The notes: generated by a model not told the origin, from the sequence alone. Counted from the first letter of the stretch, positions 23,593 through 34,649 are shown. The stretch is 64,000 nucleotides of DNA from Ahaetulla prasina (GCF_028640845.1 NC_080546.1:36835520-36899519); one strand, 5' to 3'. A program made the numbers and translations.

Positions 23593-24349
23593 AACAGCTA
23601 CATTGTTTTTAAACACAGCAAATTCCTTAAATCTTGAGTTTTCTAAAGCAGTGAAGGTTCACAAAAATGGAGTTATAGAAAGAAAAATAGAAACCCTTCA
23701 GCTGTATTGAGCTATAACTTTCCTGATTCCCAAACAGCTTGCACTTGGTTAGTTTTGTTCCAGAAAAACACTAGTTGCTTATGCCTTTTAAGTGAGGAAG
23801 ACTGTTTCATTGGTAGACTCTGTACTATTATTAAAAAGTTAAAGATTGCATTTGCTTGTTAAAAAGTGCTATTTTATATATGTTTCTCTCTTAATATTTT
23901 AACTGAATCGATGCTATGAAGTAGAAGTACATATAGTGTGTTATTGAGAAGAGATGGCCATCAAAAAAAAAAAAAGGAATGGCCATAGTAAGTATGAAAT
24001 GGTTTGGATTCAAATTCATGTGAAAATGTTATTTTGATAAATTGAGTTGTGTTTTAATCCCAGGCAATTTTCAACAAAAATCTATCCTAACGAATTTCTG
24101 ATATGATCATTTATTTTCATTTCAATATACAAATTAATATAGTCTCCATCAACTTTTATTTTTGTTTAAAATGAAATGAAAATACATAGTTAATGATAGG
24201 TTTCCTGATAACATATGGAATATATTATCAAATTGTAAGGATGGTTTTGGGGCAGAGGGAAACCTTTTCAATCAATATTGCTCCTGAACATTATCTTTTA
24301 CAAAGTTTCTTCCCAATTCTATGATTCTCTTCTTTTTCATTTCTTTTAG

Positions 24350-24560
24350 CCTAATGCAGATTGTGTGGATGACATCCCTCCGGATTTTGAAGCTTCTATA
24401 GGAGGGCCCCCAACCAATCAGATTACAGGAGCTAGTGATATCACTGTGAATGAAAGCTCCATAGCAGTAGATACTCCTATCCGGACAGTTGGAGTATTAC
24501 AAGTTATTCAGGATGCAGATCCCCTTCCACAGGCTGGGGAAAGTAACAATACCACAAGCA
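24350..24560 (+). CDS. RNF150: RNF150 coding exon: C-terminal cytosolic region
   Basis: 211 nt, acceptor TTTCTTTTAG, donor ACAAGCA before GTAAGT, phase 0 in and phase 1 out. It encodes PNADCVDDIPPDFEASIGGP, then PTNQITGASDITVNESS, then a TVGVLQVIQDADPLPQ region. This acidic, serine/threonine-rich tail distinguishes RNF150 from RNF130 and RNF13. An antisense L2-like LINE tail begins only about 27 bp after the donor. Confidence 0.95.
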
Positions 24561-24586
24561 GTAAGTCCCCATTGATCTCTTGGCTT

Positions 24587-24890
24587 TATTTATTTATTTA
24601 TTATTTATTTTTCATATTTTTATACCGCCCTTCTCCGAGGACTCAGGGCGGTGTACAGCATAGATAAAACATAGATATCAAAAAAATTTAAAAATACAAT
24701 ATTCAATTAAAAATCTGATTCAATAAGCTAAATACTAAAATTACTGAATAAAAGTTACTAAATAAATTAAGCCCCTTAAAAACCCCACTAAAAGACCCTC
24801 AAATTAAAAATTTATCATTAGGCCAGCCCTGCTTGGTGAAAGATTTTGAGCTCGTGTTTAAAGGTCCGTAGATCAGGGAGAAGATGTCGT
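24587..24890 (-). mobile_element. L2-like LINE 3' end beside the RNF150 exon donor
   Basis: Starts with (TTTA)n at 24587, then the tail box ACCGCCCTTCTCCGAGGACTC-type motif (24625-24650), an A/T-rich 3' UTR, and antisense codons of the L2 C terminus at 24820-24880 (GCCAGCCCTGC, TTTGAGCTCG; compare 3400-3450). It is 5'-truncated near 24890. It is antisense to RNF150. Confidence 0.75.
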
Positions 24891-25198
24891 CCCTTTGACG
24901 TAGTCCCTTTGAATAAAACGTTACAGATGCAATTCATAAAAGTACATAAGGTGGCTTTTCTGAAATATTTTCAGTTAGTTGATCCTCTGGATTCCACTTG
25001 GAAAACATTCAATAGAACTAGAATTTTCATAGGGGGTTATAGTACAATTTTTTTTCTCCTTGATATTAATTCGAAACCAAATCTCACTAGTGGCATGGAA
25101 CATAGGATCAACATGTTCAGCATATGATTGGTGATTGGCTGGGATCATGTTGTTATATTGAAAAATAATGTTTTGCAGGAAGACTTGGGGATGTAAAG

Positions 25199-25418
25199 CA
25201 GGGGTGAAATCCAGCAGGTTCCGACAGGTTCTGGAGAACTGGTAGTGGAAATTTTGATCAGTTCGGAGAACCTCTGCCTGGCTCAAGAGTGGGTTGGGAA
25301 TGGAGATTTTGCAATATCCTTCCCCTGCCACGCCCGCCACGCCACACCCAGCAAGCCGCGCCACGTCCACAGAACCGGTAGTAAAAAAAATTGGATTTTA
25401 CCACTAATTTCACCACTG
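25199..25418. mobile_element. hAT-type MITE, CAGGGGTGAAAT family
   Basis: Left end CAGGGGTGAAATCCAGCAGG and right end ATTTCACCACTG. Near the right end the terminal words occur twice (ATTTTACCACTA then ATTTCACCACTG), a small local duplication. The flanks are ATGTAAAG and ATGTAGTT, a decayed 8-bp duplication. Confidence 0.75.
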
Positions 25419-25429
25419 ATGTAGTTATA

Positions 25430-26690
25430 AATTACTACATTATGCACCAAATTATGCTTTTCCCTCAAAATATTTTCACATACAGACAAAATTCAATAAT
25501 AAATTTGCTGCATTGTATGAGATATAGGTCTTATACCTGATATACATCAGTCTTGATTTGAAAAAAAAAATAACGTTTAGTGACCTAGATATATACCTTC
25601 TTGAAGAGAAAACAGTTTTGTCTGACCTTTGAGATGTAAGCCCTATGCTTCCTGACATTATTCTGGATAGATCTGGAAGCCAGTTGCAAATGTCTGTGTT
25701 TGCAAATCTTTGCTGCTACCTCTAGGCCTCTTCTAATCTTATTGCTACAAATGTACTCTTTTATATGCTGGGAGGGAAAACAGCTGAGATGAACCTTTCA
25801 GGCTACAGTAGCTGGCTTCAATTTCAGCAATATTTATGCTTCCAAGTTTTACTATTAAAAATGCAGCTTCAGCAAAAAAAACAGTTGTTCAAAGATTCCC
25901 ATTCTCCCTTTATTTATTACAGACTTTAATATTACAGTTCCCAGTATGCCAGTTAGCCTCGTATCATTCTGTTTATTCAATACATGATCTGGCCTTGCCA
26001 ATATTAGTTTATAACTATTCTTGATTATCTGCTTTATCTTGCCAGATATCTTTTACAAGTAATTTTTGTCTATATTCTTCTGGGTCACTTATGAAATATT
26101 TTTAGAAATAGATTTCACCTTCATATATCACAGCAGCAAGATATATCAACATCGTGACTAAAGTTGTGATATTGGTTAAACTTGGAACTGCCTGCAATAA
26201 TTTGTAAAGCCTAAGAATTGTGACATGTTTTTATAAATGCCTGATGGTCTTCTGCATCCCAGATCAAGGATAATCCAATATCTTGCAATATAATCTATAC
26301 CGGAGAAAATAGAAATGTAAATTAATAACACACACTGCTCTTCCTGTTCTCTGTACTTCTTGGTTATGATTCAAGTCAGTGATGAAGGACACATTTTGGC
26401 AGCAAGAGAACTCCACCAAGTTTAACTTTGTTTATTTATTTAAGTCAAGGTTGTAAAACTAGAGGAAAAACGTGGGTGTTTAATTAGACCACCAGGGTTG
26501 TAAGTCAAAAAGCAGGAAGAGTCAGAAGAAGTGGTTGGAGGCAACATAAAAACAAAATTGAATTTATTGAAATTCAGTAAATATAGTTAATAGGATTATT
26601 TATTATTGTCCCTATATCATATTCAAATATTATAATTTCATGGCTCCGATGTAAGAACTTTATTTAGATAGGCATTCAGTATGCCAAGCC
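25430..26690. other. Intron 6 DNA with no recognised element
   Basis: AT-rich intronic DNA. I see no ORF, terminal repeat or RNA gene that I can support. Confidence 0.4.
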
Positions 26691-26699
26691 TGAACAACA

Positions 26700-27112
26700 G
26701 AAAAAGGAAACTTTATCAAAAAGTGCCTGAACATTCAACCTAATATAGCACAACCTATAAAAGGATAACACTGCCATACATCTCAGAAACACCAATATAC
26801 TATTATAACCGCATAGCACACAAACCAACTAAAGCCCTCCAAAACACCCTAAGTAAAACAAAAGAACTAGCAGCCTCAGAAGAAAAAAACAGGAGCTATC
26901 CACAACATACAGTATAAAGATTGTAACAGCCCATGTAGGACAAACAGACAGAAGACTAGCAATATGCATCCATGAACATCAACTGGCAGTCAGAAGGCAT
27001 AATGGCAACTCTTTAATCTCACAACATATAGACAGGCTTAACATCGTTTCAACTGGGAAAGATCAATAAGTGATTGAGTCTATCCTCAGGCTTAAAATTA
27101 AAAACAAACATT
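26700..27112 (+). mobile_element. Penelope-like element relic: RT end and GIY-YIG endonuclease
   Basis: + strand codons give ITLPYISETPIYYYNRIAHK (the linker after the reverse transcriptase in Penelope-like elements), then CHVGQTDRRLAICIHEHQLA and VRRHNGNSLISQH. GQT-RR-L--RI-EHQ is the core of the GIY-YIG endonuclease of this class (the GIY-YIG residues themselves are decayed), and IESILRLK fits its end. Several stops and frameshifts are present. Confidence 0.7.
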
Positions 27113-27135
27113 AAAAAATAGCTATCTGGAACTTT

Positions 27136-29960
27136 TAGAATAGAATAGAATAGAATTTATTGGCCAAGTGTGATTGGACACACAAGGAATTTGTCTTGGT
27201 GCATATGCTCTCAGTGTACATAAAAGAAAAAATACCTTCATCAAGGTACAACATTTACAACACAAATGATGGTCATTGGGTACATTTTAACTCTTAATGA
27301 TAGCAACAAAAAATTACAGTCATAAGTGGAAAGAGATTGGTGATGGAAATGATGAGAAGATTAATAGTAGTGTAGATTTAGTAAATAGTTTGACAGTGTT
27401 GAGGGAATTATTTGTTTAGCAGAGTGATGGCCTTCGGGAAAAAACTGTTCTTGTGTCTAGTTGTTCTGGTGTGCAGTGCTCTATAGCGTTGTTTTGATGG
27501 AAGCAGTTGAAACAGTTTATGTCCAGGATGTGAGGGATCTGTAAATATTTTCACGGCCCTCTTCTTGATTCGTGCAGTATACAGGTCCTCAATGGAAGGC
27601 AAGTTGGTAGCAATTATTTTTTCTGCAGTTCTAATTATCCTCTGATGTCTGTGTCTTTCTTGTTGGGTTGCAGAACCGAACCAGACAGTTATAGAGGTGC
27701 AAATGACAGACTCAATAATTCCTCTGTAGAACTGGATCAGTAGCTCCTTGGGCAGTTTGAGCTTTCTGAGTTGGCGCAGAAAGAACAGTCTTTGTTGTCC
27801 TTTTTTGATGATGGTTTTGATGTCAACTGTCCATTTTAGATCTTGCGATATGATAGAACCTAGAAATTTGAAGGTTGCTAATGTTGATACTGTGTTTTCA
27901 AGTATTGTGAGAGGTGGAAGTATGGTAGACTTTCTCCTAAAGTCTACCACCATTTCTACAGTTTTGAGTGTGTTCAGTTCCAGATTGGAACTGTTCCAGA
28001 TTGTGGTCGCACCACATTGTGGTCACACCACAAGGCTAGTCGTTCAACCTCACGTCTATATGTGGATTTGTCATCGTCTCGAATGAGACCAATCACTGTT
28101 GTGTCATCTGCGAACTTCAGTAGTTTTAATAGATGGATCGGTGGAGATGCAGTCATTGGTATACAGAGAGAAGTGGGGAGAGCACACAGCCTTGGGGGGC
28201 CCCTGTGCTAATTGTACAGATATCTGATGTGATCCTGCTTAGCTTCACCTGCTGCTTCCTGTTTGTTAGGAAGCTTGTGATCCACTTACAGGTCTGTTCA
28301 GGTACTTGTAGCTGGTTTAGTTTAGTTAGAAGAGTGTCTGGAATGATGGTATTGAATGCTGAACTAAAGTTTAAGAGGACCCTTACATAGGTCTTTGGAG
28401 ATTCAAGATGTTGTAAGATGTAGTGCAGAGCCATATTAACAGCATCATCTGTTGATCTATTTACTCGGTATGCAAATTGCAAGGGGTCTAACAGTGGATC
28501 CGTGATGGTTTTCAAGTAGGAAAGCACTAGCCTTTCAAAGGCTTTCATGACTACAGATGTTAAAGCAACTGGTTTGTAGTCATTCAGTTCCTTTATAGTG
28601 GGCTTCTTCGGTACTGGGATGATAGTAGAGCGTTTGAAGCAAGAAGGAACATATCTCATCTCTAGTGATTTATTGAAGATATGGGTGAAGATGGGGGCCA
28701 ATTGGTCAGCACAGACTTTTAAGCAAGAAGGAGTTATCTTGTCTGGGCCTGGAGCTTTTCCTGGCATTTGTCTGTGAAATAGGTCCTGCACTTCCTTTTC
28801 TGTGATCACTAGGGGTTGTGAACCCAATGGAATGGGGTCAGTTGTAGGAGGCTTGGCTGTTGTTGGTGTGTCTGAGATGGGGGTTATGGAGATAGGTGGC
28901 TGTAGTTTCTTTTCAAACCTGCAGTAAAACATGTTCAGGTCATCTGCCAGTTGTTGATTTCCTTCAGCCTGGGAGGGAGGTTTCCCATAGCCAGTGATAT
29001 TTTTAAGAGTTTCCCACATGTTTGCTGGTTCATTTGCTGAAAACTGATTCTTTAGCTTTCCAGAGTAGCTTCTTTTTGTTGCTCTGATCTCCCTTGTTAG
29101 TACATTTCTGGCCTGATTGTACAGCATTTTATCACCTTTCCTTGTAGGCTTCCTCTTTGGAATGCGTAGCTGCTTAAGTTTAGGTGTGAACCAAGGTTTG
29201 TTGTTACTGTATATTCGCAAATTCCTTGTCGGTACACATAGGTCTTCACAGACGTTGACATATGATGTTACAGTATCTGTGAGTTCATCCAGGTCTGCAA
29301 TGTTCCAATCAGTGCAGTCAAAGCTGGCCTGCAGCTTCAATTTTGACTCCTCCGTCCAGATCTTCACTGATTTAATTGTTGGTTTTGTGGTTTTAAGTCT
29401 TTGCCTGTAAGCAGGTACAAGGTGAATCATGCAATGATCAGAGTGTCCTACAGCTGCACGTGGTAAAGACCGATAAGCATCTTTTAGTGTTGTGTAGCAA
29501 TGGTCTAAAGTATTCTTGCCTCTAGTGGGACAATTGACATGCTGAAAGTATTTTGGTAGCTCTTTCCTTAAGTTTGCCTTGTTTAGATCTCCCAAAATAA
29601 TGGCCAGTGAATCAGGGTATTTGGCTTCAGCCTCCATGATTTGGTCAGCTAAAGTTTGTAATACCTTGTTTACACAGGCTTGAGGTAGTACATAAACAGC
29701 AATTAGAAGAAATGAGGAAAATTCACGAAGCGAATAGTATGGTTTGCAGTTGATAATTAAAGTCTCTAAATTGTTGTCGCAGAATTTGTAAATTACAGAT
29801 AAATCTTGACACCAGCTGATGTTAATATATAGGCATAAACCTCCACCCTTCAGTTTACCAGATGTTTCTGTAATTCTGTTTGATTGTATAATCTGAAACC
29901 CTGGAATACGCAGGCTGCTATCTTCAATTGATTCATTTTAACCAGGTTTTTTTAACAGCA
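27136..29960 (-). mobile_element. Antisense LINE (Snake1/L3 or Rex-like CR1 group) with (AATAG)n end
   Basis: On the - strand, the endonuclease lies from about 29940 to 29400, with GDLNKANL and GHSDH motifs. 28153-29637 is open for 494 codons, with MPGKAPGPDKITPSCLK, VPSCFKRSTIIPVPKKP, PLQFAYRVNRSTDDAVNM and GAPQGCVLSPLL. After a frameshift come KFADDTTVIGLI (27974-28156) and 181 codons of the C-terminal domain (27408-27953). The 3' UTR ends in TTGGCCAATAAATTCTATTC with pentamers at 27136-27160. Motif A reads LLNFSSAFNT where VDFSSAFNT is expected, so the catalytic Asp is replaced by Asn. The copy is long and open but inactive. The clade name is from memory of snake repeats. Confidence 0.8.
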
Positions 29961-30880
29961 ATCTGTAAAGCTTTAATTCAGCTGGAATATCTTTCTCTTA
30001 TATCTTCCTATGAATAGCTAGAATTTCAATGGCTGAAAGAGTAAAGGCTAAATTTGCTGTGCCCCGACTTCCTATGTAACTGATCTAGATTCAGCGGCTG
30101 CTAGACGAGCATGGAATAGAGGCAAAGTCTGATGATGCTGGCTTCTCAGGAGGACTGATTTTGAATCCATTATGTGATCTACTGTTTTATGAAGGATTAT
30201 ATTGTGTAGCATTTTAGTTCTTTGCAATTAAGGTTTATTCTTTCCAAAACTGCATATTAGAAATACTGGGCTCTAGCTAGAGCAGATATTTTAGTTTTTA
30301 ACTTCCTGGAGTTTGTTGCCTATTTACAGTGCTTAGAGTTCAACACAAGTCATTGCCCTTCTAAAATATCAACCCAAGAGTTGATTCATTTTCAATTTCT
30401 GCTGATGTTGTCATGACATAAATTTGCTTCCATCACAGTAAGATCAGAGGTTATATAGTTTCAAACTACAGGCCATGGGTGTCAGGTTCTTTCAGACAGT
30501 CCCTCCAATCTATATAAAGTTATAATAATAGGATTGTTAGATGGCAGTTAGTTCCCTCCAATGGAAGTCTAAATATATTGTTTTTTAAGGCACTTTACAT
30601 AAAACTAAAAAGTCTTTAAAATATATTTTCAGTGGTTTCTAATGGTTGCAGAGATGGTTTTCCTTTTCAAAGAAAAAAAATCCAGTTGAAATACTACTTT
30701 GGAATTTCTTATTCTTGCTTTCCCAGCTGTTCATATGATTAATAACATTTCCATGTGGAAAATAATCTTTTAAAGATTTTTAGACTTTTATAAGAAAAGC
30801 TGAAGTAATAAATGCAATTGGGTTTTTTTTATATACAGCCTTCAATTATTTGGCACAAAAATACAGTTTTAAAAAACTGT
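29961..30880. other. Intron 6 DNA with no recognised element
   Basis: Intronic DNA between the antisense LINE and the (TG)n tract. I recognise nothing in it. Confidence 0.4.
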
Positions 30881-30939
30881 GCAATTGTGTGTGTATGTAT
30901 GTATGTATGTATATATGTGTGTGTGTGTGTGTGTGTGTA
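30881..30939. repeat. (TG)n/(TATG)n microsatellite at a Penelope end
   Basis: A run of TGTGTG, (GTAT)n and then (TG)n directly abuts the end of the antisense Penelope-like repeat at 30940. The other Penelope ends here (31950-31970, 32840-32862, 56820-56850, 57180-57210) also end in TA or CA/TA tracts. Confidence 0.8.
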
Positions 30940-31600
30940 GGTCTTGGCATTTTCAGGTCTTTTCTTGTGTAAGGTTGAGAGTATCTTGGCGACGTTTCGA
31001 CGAAGTCTGACTCATCATCTTCAGGCTGGTTTCTTCGGCTTTGTGCTTCTTGAGCAAAGAGTGATCGGAGCTGCTGTTCTCTATAAATACTGGTGGGGAG
31101 GTGGGGAGTGTTGTTGTGAGCGGATTGATTGGCTCTGTGGTTGCATGTTGATTGGTAGATGGAGTGGGTGTTTGCAGATTGGTCGAGGTGGGGAGTGTTG
31201 CTATGAGCGGGTTGGTTGGCTCTGTGGTTGCATCCTGACTGGTAGATGGAGTGGGTGTTTGCAGATTGGTCGGCTGTTTTGTAGCATCCTGTGTGGGTGT
31301 GGTCCTGGTCTTTTGTTCCTGAACTTTGGTGTTGTGGCCTCTGAGGTTCTGTGATGTGATGTCTTGAGCAGATGGCTGTGATGCAGCATCCCGGGCTCTG
31401 GTTTGGCTCCGAGTCCGAGGTCCTGTCATGTGTTCCTGGTGTGTGTCAGCCTGCTTTGTGTGGGGATCGGAGGGGGGCACAGCAGCCAGTGGTGTCAGCA
31501 TGGTCTGGCTTCTGGATGGTGGTTGTGTTTTCTCTGTGGGATGGGTTTGGGTTTGAATCTTGTTCAATATTATTATTATTATAACACTCTTTGCTCGAGA
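30940..31600 (-). mobile_element. Penelope-like pLTR and C-terminal region, antisense copy
   Basis: On the - strand, 224 codons (31627-30953) are open and Pro/Thr/Gln-rich, with imperfect repeats such as QTPTPSTSQDATTEPTNPL. At 31024-30991 lies the motif CTGAAGA-T-stem-GAAACGTC also found in the + copies. It is a diverged sister of 31617-32868 and faces it head to head. Such inverted extra pieces are usual for Penelope-class insertions. Confidence 0.65.
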
Positions 31601-31616
31601 AGCAATGCAGTGAGCA

Positions 31617-32868
31617 ATGCAGCTCACCAGCTCAAATCCCCCTGCAACTCAGACTAATCTGAGCACAACCAAGCCCCCACCCAAACAGGATACACCCCCA
31701 GCCAATCAGAGCACAAAAAAACCCATCCAATCAGAGCACAGCCAAGCTCCCTCCTAATCAGTTCAAACCCCCACTAGCAGTTAAAAGGAAGAAACAGCTG
31801 CGATCACACTTTGCTCCTAGAAGCACGAAGCTGAAGCCTGAAGATGACGAATGAGACTTCGTCGAAACGTTGCCAAGACACTTCCAATTTTACGTGGGAG
31901 AAAACCCGAATAACCAAAGACCTACATACAAACACCCGCGAAAACCTCAGAAAATATATATATATATACTTATATCTTTTTTGAATGAGTTTCAAGTCAT
32001 TCAAAAGTCACAGGACATGATATTGACTTTAAAAAGACCAGAATTATCGCCATTGAAGAACACAAGAACTCATTCAAAAAAGAGGAACCAACTTCTTCCC
32101 TGGTCCAACACTTTAAAGTCACAGGACATGATATTGACTTTAAAAAGACCAGAACTATCGCCAAAACTGAACACTTTAACAACAGAATAATCAGAGAAGC
32201 CATTGAGATAGAAAAACGCCCACACAGCATGAACAAACGAGATGACACCTCCCGCCTACCAGCCATTTGGAAACCCGCCCTTATTGACAAACGAGTCCCT
32301 AACACGAGGAATGACACCAGACCCACACTCACAAGGTCCACACAGGATGTCACCACCGCACATCCACCCAGAAAGCAGACCCAAACCCACACTGATCATG
32401 AAGCACGACCAAGGACCAGAAGCCAGACCGCAGCTGCAACATTAGCCATTTCAAACCCCTCCAATCCATTCATGCAGCAGACTGACACCCACTATGAAGA
32501 TGTAGCACGACCACAAAGCCAAACAACAGCTATGCAGCTCACCAGCTCAAATCCCCCTGCAGCACAGACTAGACTGAGCACAACCAAGCCCCCACCAACA
32601 CAGGACACCCCCCCAGCCAATCAGAGCACAGAAAAACCCCCATCCAATCAGAGCACAGCCAAGCTCCCACCCAATCAGTTCAAACCCCCACTAGCAGTTA
32701 AAAGGAAGAAACAGCTGCGATCACACATTGCTCCCAGAAGCACGAAGCTGAAGCCTGAAGATGACGAATGAGACTTCGTCGAAACGTCGCCAAGACACTT
32801 CCAATTTTACACGGGAGAAAACCCGAACAACCAAAGACATATATATATATATATATATATATACTTAA
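31617..32868 (+). mobile_element. Penelope-like element with two pLTRs in direct orientation
   Basis: Direct repeats 31617-31921 and 32532-32838, offset about 915 bp, act as pseudo-LTRs. Both contain CCAATCAGAGCACAG repeats, GTTAAAAGGAAGAAACAGCT and the CTGAAGA-stem-GAAACGT motif (31838-31871 and 32755-32788). Between them 31990-32270 encodes the end of a GIY-YIG endonuclease: GHDIDFKKTR, then HFNNRIIREAIEIEKRPHSM, then NKRDD. From 32229, 180 codons are open through a Pro/Thr/Gln-rich tail to the pLTR. A 49-bp piece (32004-32052) is duplicated in frame at 32115-32163. The reverse transcriptase is missing. Confidence 0.8.
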
Positions 32869-33016
32869 CATCTGAAGAATGGTGAATTGGAGAAAAATGG
32901 GTGCATATGTACATCTTTCCTCTGTGTTTTTTTATTAAAATAACATTAACAAATGGCAGTGCTGTTGCATCTCTTTATGATGTGATCATAAGAATGCTTT
33001 CTCAGAGGGAAATGCC

Positions 33017-33275
33017 CAGAGGTGGTATTCAGCCAGTTCGGACCGGTACGCCCAAACCGGTAGTGGAAATCGTGGGTGGGGCCACCTACCTCCCCAGCTC
33101 TATGCCATCCTATTTAGGCTGGGCCTATTTTGAGGCTGGGCGCATGTGCAGAAGATGTGCACACCAGCAAAGCGCATGCGTGGAAGGCCGGGGACATGCA
33201 TGTATGGGGCGCATGCGAGTGAAGTGTGAGCTCACATTTGCAAACCAGTTGGAAAGTAAATGAATACCACCCCTG
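33017..33275. mobile_element. hAT-type MITE
   Basis: Left end CAGAGGTGGTATTCAGCCAG and right end GAATACCACCCCTG. Flanks GAAATGCC and GAAATGTA form an 8-bp duplication with two changes. The body has the ACCGGTAGTGG word of the CAGGGGTGAAAT family and CpG-rich GCATGCG words. Confidence 0.75.
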
Positions 33276-33570
33276 GAAATGTATTTATAAGTACATTTAT
33301 AAATGTATTTATAAATACATTATAAGTGTATTTCCTAAAGGAGATACACTGGGAGCTAGTCGTTCCCAGGACAAAAATGCTGATTTCATAACTACCAAAC
33401 TGTCTGTAGCACTACACACAAAGCATGACATATACAAAGCAAGATGTTCATTAAACTGAAAAGAATAATCTTGTTTAAACTTAACCGTCTGTAAGAAAGG
33501 GCTGTATGCTTATGTTACAAAGGTTGTTCAATGGTTTAATTGGCTATGTTTTACAGTGCAATATAGATTT

Positions 33571-33921
33571 TGTTGTTGTTAGTTGCAAAGTCATGTCCGA
33601 CCCATCGTGACCCCATGGACCTCCAGGCCTTCCTGTCCTCTATCATCCTCTCGAGTGCATTTAAGCTCACGCCTGCTGCTTCAGTGACTCCATCCAGCCA
33701 CCTTATTCTCTGTCATCCCTTTCTTCTTTTGCCCTCAATTTTTCCCAGCATTAGGCTCTTCTCCAGTGAGTCCTTCCTTCTCATTAGGTGGCCAAAGTAT
33801 TTGAGTTTCATCTTCAGAATCTGGCCTTCTAAAGAGCAGTCAGGGTTGATCTCCTTTAGGACTGACCGGTTTGATTGCCTTGCAGTCTAAGGGACTCACA
33901 GGAGCCTTCTCCAGCAATACA
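33571..33921 (-). mobile_element. Bov-B (RTE) LINE 3' end
   Basis: On the - strand the codons read from about 33900 follow the C-terminal Bov-B pattern: LEG/LKMKLKYFGHLMRR-like, then EKSLMLGK, then a basic RRRGRQ-like block, a MRWLDG-like block and a GVTEA segment. The end, read antisense, is TTGCAACTAACAACAACAA. Bov-B is an RTE-clade LINE known for horizontal transfer between ruminants and squamates. This copy is 5'-truncated and has several substitutions. It lies in RNF150 intron 6, antisense. Confidence 0.8.
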
Positions 33922-33924
33922 GAT

Positions 33925-34645
33925 AGCCATTGGTAATGTCTGGGTAGTTTCTGACTTCAAATTAGCTAAAGGAGAAATGGATACAGACAGTAATATTGGT
34001 CCCAACAATATCCCAGGTTGATAACAAATAATTTACCACCCGCTTTCTTTAGTGATTAAAAAAACCCAGATAAATTTTCTCTCTCCTAATAAGGCTCATA
34101 ACACTTCAGAATATAAGGATTATTTAAATGATGATTTGGTACCCTTTCAAATACACACTAGAAACATTGTTGAATCTATTCTCATTGCATTTCTGAAACC
34201 ATTTATGTGGAGGCTTTTTGTTGCACAGAGATCTACATAAATACTCAAGGTTACAGAATGTTAAATTTGGCTCAGCTACAGTGTAATGTTAGCAAAAGCT
34301 GCATTTGCTGGTTTGGCATGCAGCTCATACCAAGATGTTCAGTTGTGCATACGTGATATAAGCTATTGCCAATTTACATGTTGTGTCATTGCCATTTCCT
34401 TTTGCTGGCTGTCAGCTGTAGTAGCAGGGCATCATAAATCAGGTCAGATTTCATTATACACTTACTTAAATCAGATAAATTTCATTATAAATTTACCCAA
34501 ATGTGATACAGAATAGAAATGCAAAGTGACTTTCATCCTTTTGCCTCCAGTATTCTATGCATATCACATTTCTGTGTTTAAGGATCTTATAGTATTTGAT
34601 GAATTTTTATGGCCTTCATCAAAATATATTAGCTTGATGTACTTT
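33925..34645. other. Intron 6 DNA with no recognised element
   Basis: Intronic sequence. I identify no repeat family or gene. Confidence 0.4.
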
Positions 34646-34649
34646 CCTA

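Noticed and set aside
24365..24667. 100-codon frame as a separate gene
   Set aside because: It is the RNF150 exon plus read-through into the LINE tail; kept only as an isoform question.
30944..31354. 136-codon + strand frame rich in Cys/Gly/Trp
   Set aside because: It is the complement of the Pro/Thr-rich Penelope tail on the - strand.
33570..33890. 106-codon + strand frame
   Set aside because: It is the opposite strand of the Bov-B C-terminal coding region.
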